Position numbers and translations under genes: made by a program
Shown here: positions 17,633-25,461 of the stretch, one piece after another
Position numbering within the stretch: position 1 is the stretch's first letter
How the letters are laid out: each line of letters opens with the position of its first letter
NCBI GenBank assembly: GCA_965204565.1
Contig: CBDBEU010000005.1
Location: forward strand, 682,001-746,000
Length of the DNA: 64,000 bases
Reading direction: 5' to 3'
DNA from: CBDBEU01 sp965204565
Lineage (GTDB): Bacteria > Pseudomonadota > Alphaproteobacteria > Rhizobiales > TMED25
Notes under the pieces: generated by a model
What the model was told of the DNA's origin: nothing
Databases searched by the model: none
What the model saw: only the letters and a program-made list of their open reading frames with translations

Positions 17633-17888
17633 TGATGAATTGGGCCTGGGTGGATTTGTCAAAATCGATGCCGCGGGCTATGATGAAAGGATTATGGCCG
17701 AGATCCTCGACACAAGCGCGCACGACGCTTTGCCCACATATCTGATGTGGGAACAGATTGGCCCTGAACGCATCGGAACAACACCCCGGCGGATCGAATT
17801 GGTATACAAGGTTTTTCGGACCGGGCTGGCCAAGAACGGCAGATACCTTGACCGGCTGGCGCATCTGGACAGAGGAGACCGCGGGCAT
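17633..17888 (+). pseudogene. 3' fragment of a probable FkbM-type methyltransferase
   Basis: Directly after the IS1595 remnant, one frame reads GGFVKIDAAGYDERIMAEIL and then PTYLMWEQIGPER and RRIELVYKVFRTG. The FVKIDAAGYD segment is like the motif IV region of FkbM-family SAM-dependent methyltransferases that modify polysaccharides, and the following acidic/aromatic stretch is also similar. Only the last 80 or so residues remain. It ends at the start of the sulfotransferase gene, which fits one surface-sugar operon cut by the IS. Family call is moderate. Confidence 0.45.
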
Positions 17889-18450
17889 GACCCGCATTTT
17901 TCAGATCGGATTCAACAAGTGTGGCACCCGATCGATCAGTCATTTTTTCAAGGGACACGGTCTGGAAACCGCCGACTGGGCGATGGGCGATCTGGCCAGG
18001 TCGATCAAAGCCGATCTGGCTGCCGGCGCCACGCCTTTGCGGGATTGGCCGGATGTTAACGTGTTTTCAGACATGGAATTCGTCCACCCCGTCCATATGA
18101 TTGAAGGCTATAAATACTTTCGGGAATTGCAGGCGCATTATCCTGACGCCTTGTTCATCCTGAACACCCGCAATGGTGAGGCATGGATCAGAAGCCGGAA
18201 TGCCCATGGCAAGGGCAGCTATACTGACGTGTATCGTCGGTTTTACGGCTATGACGGCATTGAACCGGTATTTGATCGGTGGCGGCGCGACTGGCACGAA
18301 CATCATGCCGCGGTGCTGTCGCATTTTTCCGGGGCGTTGTCGGAACGTTTGTTTGTGTGGGATATCGACCGGCCGGATTTTGACGCCTTGCAGAAACGCG
18401 TTCCATTTACGCTGAGGACCGGATTGTGGACCCAACGAGGCAAGACATGA
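17887..18450 (+). CDS. Sulfotransferase-family protein
   Basis: 187 residues from the ATG at 17887, preceded by GAGGAGA as ribosome-binding site. The N-terminus MTRIFQIGFNKCGTRSISHF holds the PAPS 5'-phosphosulfate loop pattern (GFNKCGTRS) of bacterial sulfotransferases. ALFILNTRNGEAWIRSRNAH resembles the 3'-phosphate-binding region (R and S). It overlaps the GT61 gene by ATGA, so the two are translationally coupled and probably act on the same carbohydrate. Substrate unknown. Confidence 0.8.
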   Translation: MTRIFQIGFNKCGTRSISHFFKGHGLETADWAMGDLARSIKADLAAGATPLRDWPDVNVFSDMEFVHPVHMIEGYKYFRELQAHYPDALFILNTRNGEAWIRSRNAHGKGSYTDVYRRFYGYDGIEPVFDRWRRDWHEHHAAVLSHFSGALSERLFVWDIDRPDFDALQKRVPFTLRTGLWTQRGKT

Positions 18451-19682
18451 CGTGTCAGGCGGCGCCGTCCGAAAAGAAAATAGCAGACCTTGAGGAACGC
18501 TTTTTGTTTGTGTCGCGTGAACCCGTCGTTCAGCGTACTATTCTGACGAATCGGCTGTTTGATATTCACAAGATCGGTGCGCTGCAGACAGCAGTGGGCC
18601 GAACGCCGTATGGCGGACCCGTGGTGGACCTTCGCACGGTCACCGTGGATGCGGTCAAGCTCACCAACGGGGGCGGGAGCATGGCCGAATTCAAATGCCC
18701 CGATGTCGCGCACTATATGTTTCGCGATAAATTTATGCCGCGTGTGGCGATACATGCCTACGAGTTGAAGGATGTGTTGTTGTCCTTTGACGTCACCTAT
18801 AACTTTAAGATGGAATTCTATCTGTTTACTGCTGATGGGGCGCTGATCAACGGTTTGTTTTTTGGCGCCAAACCCTTTCTGGAGACGGTTTTTGAAACCG
18901 TTGAAGTCCCGGCAATCCTGATCGATGATTTTTTTGTCAATCCGAACATTTGCCATTTCCTGTTTGATAAACTGCCCAGATGGATGATGGCGCAGCCGGA
19001 CTTTGGGCGTCGCCTTCCGTTGATGTTTCATGAGTTTGGCTATGCGCAGGCGATTTTTGAAAGCCTGGGACAAGAGATCGGGTTTCTGGCGCGTGGCGAA
19101 CGTCTGCGTGGCACGGTTGCGATCAAGAACCTCGTGTTTTTTTCAGATTCCACGTCGTTTTTGAATCATCCGGCCGGGATAGGGGGCCCCGAACATCGCG
19201 ACGCGATTGAAACGGTTGTTGCGTCGCTGCGCCCCGAAAAAGCGGCGGTAGGTCATCGCCGTGTCATGCTCCGGCGCGCCCCGCATTTGGTGCGCAACAT
19301 TACGAACCGGATCGCGTTCGAACGTCTGGTCGACGCCCACGGGTTCGAATTTCATGACGCTGCCGGGATGAGTGTGGCGGATCAGATCGCTCTGTTTGCG
19401 GACACCGCTGTTCTGATGGGTGTGCATGGCGCGGGTTTGGCCAATCTGGCCTTTCAACCTGCGGGGTCGCGGATTATCGAACTGATGCCCCCGATGTGTG
19501 GCACGCGAGCCTATTGGATCATGTCGCAGGCGTTGAACAAACGCTACGAATGCATTGTCTGTGATGATCCGTACCTCGGGCGCATTGATCAGAGCAGGAT
19601 GGTGCATGACCGTAGGAACAACCGCCGCGATTTGGTTGTGCCGCTTGCGGAGCTTGAGGCGCTGCTTGTTCACTTGACGTGA
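18447..19682 (+). CDS. Glycosyltransferase family 61 protein
   Basis: 411 residues from the ATG at 18447 in an ATGA overlap with the sulfotransferase stop; a GTG at 18426 would extend it by seven codons. The C-terminal half has the GT61 (DUF563) signature VLMGVHGAGLANLAFQPAGS plus RRVMLRRAPHLVRNI and an earlier ILIDDFFVNPNICHFLFDKL-like segment, the family's H-W/H-F-x-x-D region. GT61 enzymes transfer pentoses or N-acetylglucosamine to glycans. With the sulfotransferase and FkbM fragment it looks like the tail of a surface-polysaccharide locus. Confidence 0.85.
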   Translation: MTCQAAPSEKKIADLEERFLFVSREPVVQRTILTNRLFDIHKIGALQTAVGRTPYGGPVVDLRTVTVDAVKLTNGGGSMAEFKCPDVAHYMFRDKFMPRVAIHAYELKDVLLSFDVTYNFKMEFYLFTADGALINGLFFGAKPFLETVFETVEVPAILIDDFFVNPNICHFLFDKLPRWMMAQPDFGRRLPLMFHEFGYAQAIFESLGQEIGFLARGERLRGTVAIKNLVFFSDSTSFLNHPAGIGGPEHRDAIETVVASLRPEKAAVGHRRVMLRRAPHLVRNITNRIAFERLVDAHGFEFHDAAGMSVADQIALFADTAVLMGVHGAGLANLAFQPAGSRIIELMPPMCGTRAYWIMSQALNKRYECIVCDDPYLGRIDQSRMVHDRRNNRRDLVVPLAELEALLVHLT

Positions 19683-19824
19683 CCCGCGCGGGGTGGTCCA
19701 GGACAGGATCTCTTCAAAGATGACGCTATCGAACCGGTTGGATCTTTCCGGCAGAAGGTCGATTTCCGGATGTTCAGGGTTCTTGCGCGCTCGTTTGGAA
19801 ACATTTGGACACCCTGAAGAACGC

Positions 19825-19995
19825 TGTCTGCTGCCTGGAATCGGGTGAGGAGAGCGCATTTACGGCCGCGATGCGGGTCGACCCTTTGCCTGGGTTGTGG
19901 TTCGGGATCTGGTTTCGCCGGGGCCGGGCTATGCCACGGCGCCTTTGCGCTCCCGGAACAGGAGCCGTTTCATGTTGACTGCGATCCTGGCCCCC
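19825..19995 (-). mobile_element. IS5-family element, 3' end fragment
   Basis: 19836-19985 is a near copy of 61741-61885, the downstream end of the IS5-family remnant there (shared CTGCCTGGAATCGGGTGA and TTTGCGCTCCCGGAACAGGA). On the minus strand it encodes only the last residues of the transposase, ending ...NMKRLLFRERKGAVA. It runs straight into an IS3 left end at about 20010. Confidence 0.75.
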
Positions 19996-20009
19996 GCCCT
20001 TGACGATCT

Positions 20010-20199
20010 CCTTCCCGGCATCGGTCATGCCCTGTTCGTGGCACAACCAGGATACGGGCACGCCGTTCTCCATCTGCCGCAGAATGCCCATGATCCGGGC
20101 CTCGTTGAAACGTGTCTTGTTCATCGGAATCTCCTCAGTCACCCTGCCGAGAAAATTCTACGTCCAAGCCACCTTACTTTCGGGGAGGGTTACCCCTCA
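20010..20199 (-). mobile_element. IS3-family element, left-end fragment with orfA start
   Basis: On the minus strand, MNKTRFNEARIMGILRQMEN and GVPVSWLCHEQGM are the first 33 residues of an IS3-family OrfA, nearly identical to the copy starting at 56652. Upstream of it the terminal region GGTAACCCTCCCCGAAAGTA (reading inward from about 20199) matches the copy at 56587. The element is cut after about 180 bases and joined to an IS5 end, so it is a recombination scar. Confidence 0.8.
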
Positions 20200-20385
20200 A
20201 ATTCTCTTTTTTTCTGCAAGTTGCCGGAAATGCGCTCCCGTTGCGGTTAGTTTGCAACCACCCGAGAAAACTGCTGAGTGCCACATGTGTTCATGCTCTG
20301 ACGGCACAACCAGGCCATGCCGGTTGCACTGTTGCAGTTCCCGATAGATATGCAAATTGTCATCATATACAGGAACGCTCTTTAA

Positions 20386-21190
20386 TTATTCCGCCTCTTG
20401 CCCTCGATCTGGTTCGAAAGACGGATCAAGCGCAAAAACATATGAATCTTTAGGGAAATAATCCGGTAGACGGCGCAATACATCTTTCGGAATATTTGAG
20501 ATTACTTCACGCAGAGTCACAAAATTCTGGACATTCGCTTTATAAACAGGGCGTTGCTCCCATGCTCCGAGAGTTTGATCAACGTGCGCATAGAGTGATG
20601 CGGGTGTCACTCGGCCAAGAATATCACTAGCCGCACCTTTAAGGCCATCGAGCATGATGCCGGTAAACTTCCCATGGCCATTTGCCTCAGCCTCGAAACC
20701 TTCTCTGTGGCATGCCGTGAGAATTGTCACCCCATTTCCGATGCCGGATACGTCACTTTTTCCTAAACCAGACACTTGGCCCGCAAACCCCGACTGGCAA
20801 ATATCGAGCAAAATAACCGTGGACTTGATCTTTGGATGTGCGTTGTTGGCTTGTTGCAGAATTCCTCCTAAGTTTACCCCCCAGTTAGGATTTGAGCCGT
20901 CTTGCGTAACCAGAAACCCAACGCTGGTCTTATCATTCAAAATTCCATGCCCCGCAAAATAGAGAAGGGGCAGTTTCAGCATCGTCCTCAAAGAGTTCGG
21001 TGATAGCCTCATTGAGATTTTGGCTTGTAATTGCTCGCTTACCGCTGATCATCCGTCGAACGTCAAAATTTGGAGACCCATCACCATTTGCCTCCAAAAG
21101 CGCAGCCAGCTCATTAGCGTCATTTACACATCCATCTAGATCGTTAGGTGGATCGTAGTCATTAATACCGACAAGAAGGGCTTTTTTCAT
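20386..21190 (-). pseudogene. Caspase-like (peptidase C14) protein, frameshifted; candidate effector of a TIR-caspase pair
   Basis: The minus strand encodes a caspase-fold protease in two frames. 20975-21190: MKKALLVGINDYDPPNDLDG with CVNDANELAALL. 20386-20975: LPLLYFAGHGILNDKTSVGF with the catalytic histidine (AGHG), VILLDICQSGFAGQ with the catalytic cysteine (DICQSG), then a C-terminal region of about 100 residues ending EPDRGQEAE. The break lies in a run of four G at 20967-20970 (plus strand); removing one base restores ELFEDDAETALLYFAGHG as one frame of about 267 residues. Either a dead gene, a homopolymer error or a slippage switch. It follows the TIR-like gene by 10 bases and is AT-rich compared with the methyltransferase operon. 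The pair matches the gene content of type IV Thoeris, where a TIR-made nucleotide signal activates a caspase-like protease. Confidence 0.85.
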
Positions 21191-21200
21191 CTTACGTCTC

Positions 21201-21586
21201 TCAAATCCTATTCAAGAAAGAAACGATGTTATCCTCTGTCCAATTGTAAATTTTCCTACCAGAAATCGGCACGGGAAGAGTCGTAAGGCGTTCTGCGGCT
21301 TTGCGATGTCCATGGATAAGAAAAAGCCGCACCCCTTCGTCGATCGCACACTTCAGCTCCCAAAGCTGGCCATCAGCGCTAGGGGTGTTTTTTGTAATTA
21401 TCCCGATCATGCCTGCACAACCCTTTATCCTGGCTCGGCAGTTAGTTTTCCACTGAGAAGACCACGGCTCCTTCACCGAGTAATCGGTAAAATCAATGAA
21501 GTTATTGGAACGTCTTTTTCTGGCCAACGAGAAAATCTCGGAGAACCTGATCTTCAATTGAAAAGTTAATAAAAAACACGCGCCAT
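21201..21586 (-). pseudogene. TIR-like protein (ThsB / MTH538 type), frameshifted
   Basis: An ATG at 21586 opens MARVF; correcting two homopolymer runs gives INFSIEDQVLRDFLVGQKRR then SNNFIDFTDYSVKEPWSSQW, about 128 residues. The runs are six A at 21571-21576 and five T at 21515-21519 on the plus strand, each one base too long for the frame. The remaining 21201-21513 stretch is open: KTNCRARIKGCAGMIGIITK, NADGQLWELK-like SADGQLWELKCAIDEG with the glutamate expected to be catalytic in TIR NADases, and GRKIYNWTEDNIVSFLNRI. This is the TIR-like fold of Thoeris ThsB proteins, which make cyclic ADP-ribose signals on phage infection. It begins an AT-rich two-gene unit with the caspase gene. Confidence 0.82.
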
Positions 21587-21600
21587 ATCGAAATTCTACA

Positions 21601-21719
21601 CTATATATGTTGATATAGTCGCAACAATACAAAATGGTACTTGAAGCACTCAAACTGAAAGGGCGCTATCATCCACATATAAATTATAGTCTTGTGCTGG
21701 CCTGTTGCAGATTTGGAAA
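21601..21719 (-). promoter_or_regulatory. AT-rich leader of the TIR-caspase pair
   Basis: This stretch between the GIY-YIG stop and the TIR start is clearly AT-richer than its surroundings. On the minus strand it contains a perfect TATAAT (in GACTATAATTTATATG) and a later TTGTAT with CATATA 17 bases on. One of these is probably the promoter of the pair, which would let it be expressed apart from the upstream restriction operon. The choice is not settled. Confidence 0.35.
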
Positions 21720-22910
21720 TCACTTAACATTCGTCAAACTCGCTTTCTTTGGATCATATCTGTAACCAGAAATCGTGCCGTCCTTGATCCGTTCGACTGC
21801 CTCCTTGATCGCGAACAAAGGCACGAGAAACCACTCGCGCGGCACAACCGGTCGCCCGAACCGATCCATGATTTCGATCTCTAGCCGTGCGGGTTCGAAG
21901 ATGCGATGGATCAGGTTTTCCAGCTTCGTCCGGTTGATGTTGTAGAGCTCGCAGGTCGCCACGATCTCTACATTGGCCATCAAGAATGTCGGCTGAAGAT
22001 GCGCCCCTGCGATCCGCTTTTCAACGCTCATGTTGGTCACGCCGATCTTGTGCACGAGTTCCCTGTTCTCGGCCACAAGCGAGTGATCTGACTGGCTGCG
22101 CAGCACATAGATCGTGCCGCTTGCCTCGTCCCCGCCGATCGTCCGGTCAGAGAACAAGGGACCGGCGGTCGGCTCTGTGACCCGCCGCCCTGCCTCGTCC
22201 TTGTTCAAGGCACGCTGAAGCGAGCGCATGAGCATGTTGCTCTCGGTGCCGTTGTCGAAGATCACGCGCAGGCGGGCATCGGTGCGCCCCTGGTCGGTGA
22301 TCGTCGTCTCGCCCTTGTCCGCGACGTAGGCTTTCTGCCCTCCGACGATAAAGAAGCGGCCCTTCTCGATCTCAGCCTTCATCTCGAAAGGCCGCGCATC
22401 ACGCAGGCCGCTATCGAGCTCCTTCTGCACCTGCTCGAAGAGCGGCTTGAAGGTCTCGAAGTCCTCGCATTTGTCACGACTCGCCACCTCTTCGGCGGCC
22501 TTCTTCTCAGCGGCCGATCGAACGTGCTTCAGCTCCGTGATCGGCGGCGCTTCAAGCTCGATCCCAAGCTCTGCCAGAAGCGCGTCATCATCGAGCTCTT
22601 CCGCATCCGCCACTGGTGTCTGAACCGCGCCGGCCAGAAGCCCCATGTCATCCATAGGTTCGACCAGCTCCCGGCATTCTTGAAGCTCGCGAATGCGATC
22701 CAGTCGAACGGCGTAAAGGCGTTCGAAAATATCGCGATCCTCGCCGTGCTTCGGCGCGCGACCGTGTTCCTCGGCAAAGCGCTGAACCTCTTCAAAGCCC
22801 GCAATGATGCGTTCTTCGCCTGGTGTGCGCGTGACCGCCTTCATGGTCTCGACCTCGACGCCAAGCGCGGCCAGAAGCGCATCATCTTCCTGGGTGAACT
22901 CTCTAGCCAT
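21720..22910 (-). CDS. GIY-YIG / T5orf172-type nuclease, last gene of the restriction operon
   Basis: 396 residues. The N-terminal 150 residues are acidic and helical (QEDDALLAALGVEVE, repeated in spirit at DDDALLAELGIELE near 108), followed by a linker. The C-terminal half has GTIYVLRSQSDHSLV, HKIGVTNMSVEKRIAGAHLQ and NRTKLENLIHRIFEPARLEI, the GIY-YIG-like nuclease layout in which a Y-V-L strand, a K-I-G strand with arginine, and a later glutamate form the site. Its ATG overlaps the helicase stop (ATGGCTAG), so it is co-translated with it. Likely the DNA-cleaving subunit of the four-gene system. Two DALLAxLG repeats suggest an internal duplication used for docking. Confidence 0.8.
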   Translation of the reverse strand: MAREFTQEDDALLAALGVEVETMKAVTRTPGEERIIAGFEEVQRFAEEHGRAPKHGEDRDIFERLYAVRLDRIRELQECRELVEPMDDMGLLAGAVQTPVADAEELDDDALLAELGIELEAPPITELKHVRSAAEKKAAEEVASRDKCEDFETFKPLFEQVQKELDSGLRDARPFEMKAEIEKGRFFIVGGQKAYVADKGETTITDQGRTDARLRVIFDNGTESNMLMRSLQRALNKDEAGRRVTEPTAGPLFSDRTIGGDEASGTIYVLRSQSDHSLVAENRELVHKIGVTNMSVEKRIAGAHLQPTFLMANVEIVATCELYNINRTKLENLIHRIFEPARLEIEIMDRFGRPVVPREWFLVPLFAIKEAVERIKDGTISGYRYDPKKASLTNVK

Positions 22911-24957
22911 TGGCGGCCTCCTTCTTCATGCGCGCAAGGCACTCGACGCCTTCGGCCATCTTCTTTTCCCAGGCATCGGGCGATGTGATCGACGGCAACC
23001 GTCCGCGTTCCTGCTTGAACTTCAGGGCGCGTTGCGCCAGGTCTCGCGCCTCTTCCGGGGAAAGCTGCACTTTCTTCGCCGAAATCACGGCCGAGACCTG
23101 TTTGAGGCTTTCCTCGCTCATGGTCTTTGCCAGGATCGCATAGGTTTCGCCGAAAGGATTGATCCGGTCGATCAGGTCGATGTCGAGCTCGCGCACATCC
23201 ATCGCAAACTTCCGCACGCCGTCGATCAGCGCCGTGTTGCCGCTTGTCTCAGCATCATCCGACACGGAAAGCGCAACCTCCCTGGCCTTCCGGGTCAGAT
23301 TCAGAGCGGCGACCGCACGCTGGCGCACGGCCTCCTGATCCTCGGCGTCGAGCCCGGGGAACTTTGCAGCGACGATCTTGCCCATGCGCACCTGGGTCAG
23401 CTCTTCAGGCACGAGCTCTTCATCGAACAGGCCGCGCTCGATCGCCGTCTTGTCCTGAACGAAGGCGGTGATCACCTCGTTCAAGTCTTCCCGGCAAATG
23501 CGCTCGGCCTGCTTGCTCCTCGGCTCCGCGAGCCCCTTGATCTCGATCCGGTACTGTCCGCTTTCCTCGCTGAACCCGACATTCTCCTTCGCGGGGTCGT
23601 AGCCGCCTTCACCATAGTCGAAGCCGTCGACCGGCCCGCTCTTCGAGTTCTTCGGTGTGAAGTTGAAGCGTGGGGCAAGCACCTGCTCCATGAGCAAGCT
23701 GGCGGCGATCGCCTTCAGCGTATCGTTCACCGCCTCGGTGACGGCTGCCTCGGCTGCATCCGGCTCGGCGATCAGGTTGGTGAAGCGGGCGCGTGATTTG
23801 CCTTCGGCGTCACGGGTCACGCGGCCGATGATCTGGACGATCTCGGTCAGGCTCGCCCGATAACCGACCGTGAGCGCATGCTCGCACCAAATCCAGTCAA
23901 AGCCCTCCTTGGCCATGCCCAGGGCGATGATGATGTCCACATGATCGCGGTTGTTCTTCCGGGCGGTGTCTTTCAGAGCGCTCGATACCTTGTCGCGCTT
24001 GACGGCTTCATCATCCACCAGATCGGCGATCTTCAACACGCGCCCCTCTGGCGTCTTCACAAGCTGGAAGCCAGTCTTCGGGTCTGCCCCCTGCCAGTCG
24101 CCCAGGGCGTCGATGATGTGATCGACCTCCCGATGCTTGTCCTTCGTGCTTTCGCGGGAATTCACGTTCGGAATATGCACGATCGTCTTCTCGTTCGGGT
24201 CGAGCACCTTCAGGATGTCGTCGGCATAGGAGCCCGAGTAGAAGAAATAGCCGATATCGAGCGTTTTCAGGTATTTGTAGCCATTCAACTGCTCGTAGTA
24301 GGTGTAGGTGACGGTGTCGAACCTGGCCTCGTTCCCGGGCAGCAGGATCGGCACCGAATCGCCGCGAAAATAGCTGCCGGTCATGGCAACGACATGCACG
24401 CGGTCACGCGCGATGAAGTCATCGAGCTGCTTGCCCAGGATGCTGTCTTCGCTCGCTGAAACGTGGTGAAATTCGTCCACGGCAATCAGCCGATCGTCGA
24501 ACGCTTCAACCCCAAGCATTTCCACGGCAAAGCGAAAGGTCGCATGGGTGCAGACCAGCACCTGGTCGCCACTTTCAAGGAAGGCCGCAACCGATTTGAC
24601 CTTGCCGCCGTCCGTCCCTGGCGAGTTGCACAGGTTCCATTTCGGCGCGACCGTCCAATCCGCCCAAAAGCCGAATCTGCTCAGCGGCTCGTCGTTGAAG
24701 CTCGCCCCGATCGACTTTTCCGGCACCGCCACGATCGCCTGGCGAAGCCCCTGGTTCGCCAGCTTGTCGAGCGCGATGAACATCAGAGCACGGCTTTTGC
24801 CCGAGGCGGGCGGCGACTTGATCAGAAGATACTGCTCGCCCCGCTTCTCATAGGCACGCTCCTGCATCGCGCGCATGCCAAGTTCGTTCGACCTGGTGGA
24901 GCTGCCGTTCCGGGCGTAGGTGACGGAAACGGAGGGAACGGCTTTTGTTTGAGGCAT
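22903..24957 (-). CDS. DEAD/DEAH-box helicase of the methyltransferase-helicase-nuclease operon
   Basis: 684 residues. It is a superfamily-2 ATPase like type I/III restriction translocases: the Walker A motif is LIKSPPASGKSRALMFIALD near residue 47, motif II is LIAVDEFHHVSASED near 150, motif III is VVAMTGSYFRGDS, and motif VI is ASLTEIVQIIGRVTRD near 385. The C-terminal 280 residues are helical with no known domain and end PDAWEKKMAEGVECLARMKK. The ATG directly follows the TAA of the 167-residue gene, and the stop overlaps the nuclease start. Role inferred: ATP-driven translocation or unwinding that couples recognition to cleavage. Confidence 0.88.
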   Translation of the reverse strand: MPQTKAVPSVSVTYARNGSSTRSNELGMRAMQERAYEKRGEQYLLIKSPPASGKSRALMFIALDKLANQGLRQAIVAVPEKSIGASFNDEPLSRFGFWADWTVAPKWNLCNSPGTDGGKVKSVAAFLESGDQVLVCTHATFRFAVEMLGVEAFDDRLIAVDEFHHVSASEDSILGKQLDDFIARDRVHVVAMTGSYFRGDSVPILLPGNEARFDTVTYTYYEQLNGYKYLKTLDIGYFFYSGSYADDILKVLDPNEKTIVHIPNVNSRESTKDKHREVDHIIDALGDWQGADPKTGFQLVKTPEGRVLKIADLVDDEAVKRDKVSSALKDTARKNNRDHVDIIIALGMAKEGFDWIWCEHALTVGYRASLTEIVQIIGRVTRDAEGKSRARFTNLIAEPDAAEAAVTEAVNDTLKAIAASLLMEQVLAPRFNFTPKNSKSGPVDGFDYGEGGYDPAKENVGFSEESGQYRIEIKGLAEPRSKQAERICREDLNEVITAFVQDKTAIERGLFDEELVPEELTQVRMGKIVAAKFPGLDAEDQEAVRQRAVAALNLTRKAREVALSVSDDAETSGNTALIDGVRKFAMDVRELDIDLIDRINPFGETYAILAKTMSEESLKQVSAVISAKKVQLSPEEARDLAQRALKFKQERGRLPSITSPDAWEKKMAEGVECLARMKKEAANG

Positions 24958-25461
24958 TTAACCATTCCCTCTCGAAATGACTGATCTTAAAATACATTTC
25001 CACCATGCCAATACTCTTTTGCACAGCTCCAAGCCACCGAGCGAACGTTCGCTCGCATCTTTTTCGGTGCCAGGGTCGATCAATAAATAGGGTGCGCCGC
25101 AGGGACCAATACCCCAGGGTCCCTCGCCATAACCTGCGATGCGTTCGGTGGAATGATCGGGTTGAAGATGCTTGAAGCCGTTTGCAATTTGCCTCAACAG
25201 CTTCAGGTCTTCGTTTTGATTTTCGAAGAAGCACTTAACCGATGCGCCGGATGCTGGATCCGCGAAACCCAGGCTCTGCCGGTCCGCCTGGGTCAGCTTG
25301 TATCGGAGCCAATCCGGCAAGTGGTTCAGAGCCAGAATTGCGGTAAAGCCTTTTAGAACGCTGTCTTGCTCTTCCTCAAAGGCTTTGACCGCTTCTTCAC
25401 ACAACGCAAGATAGTCGTTTATCGTCTCCATACCGAACAGTTTGACACCGGAACGGGTCAT
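24958..25461 (-). CDS. Unknown 167-residue helical protein coupled to the methyltransferase
   Basis: It starts with an ATGA overlap on the methyltransferase stop and ends one base before the helicase ATG, so it is firmly part of the operon. Sequence is mostly helical: NDYLALCEEAVKAFEEEQDS, LNHLPDWLRYKLTQADRQ, then LKLLRQIANGFKHLQPDHS. The NGFKHL segment resembles the N/R-x-x-x-K-H arrangement seen in HEPN-like and related phage-encoded proteins, but the canonical R-x4-6-H is not convincing. A C-terminal glycine-rich patch (GYGEGPWGIGPCGAPYLLID) follows. No family recognised. It could be a specificity partner, inhibitor or toxin of the system. Confidence 0.7.
   Translation of the reverse strand: MTRSGVKLFGMETINDYLALCEEAVKAFEEEQDSVLKGFTAILALNHLPDWLRYKLTQADRQSLGFADPASGASVKCFFENQNEDLKLLRQIANGFKHLQPDHSTERIAGYGEGPWGIGPCGAPYLLIDPGTEKDASERSLGGLELCKRVLAWWKCILRSVISRGNG

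Noticed and set aside
17361..18059. A 232-residue plus frame crossing the IS1595 end and the sulfotransferase start
   Set aside because: It mixes a transposase piece, the FkbM-like fragment and out-of-frame sulfotransferase sequence; not a single gene.
19774..20142. A 122-residue minus frame starting with an IS3 OrfA sequence
   Set aside because: Only the first 33 residues are OrfA; the rest is antisense IS5 end and non-coding, a chimera made at an IS junction.
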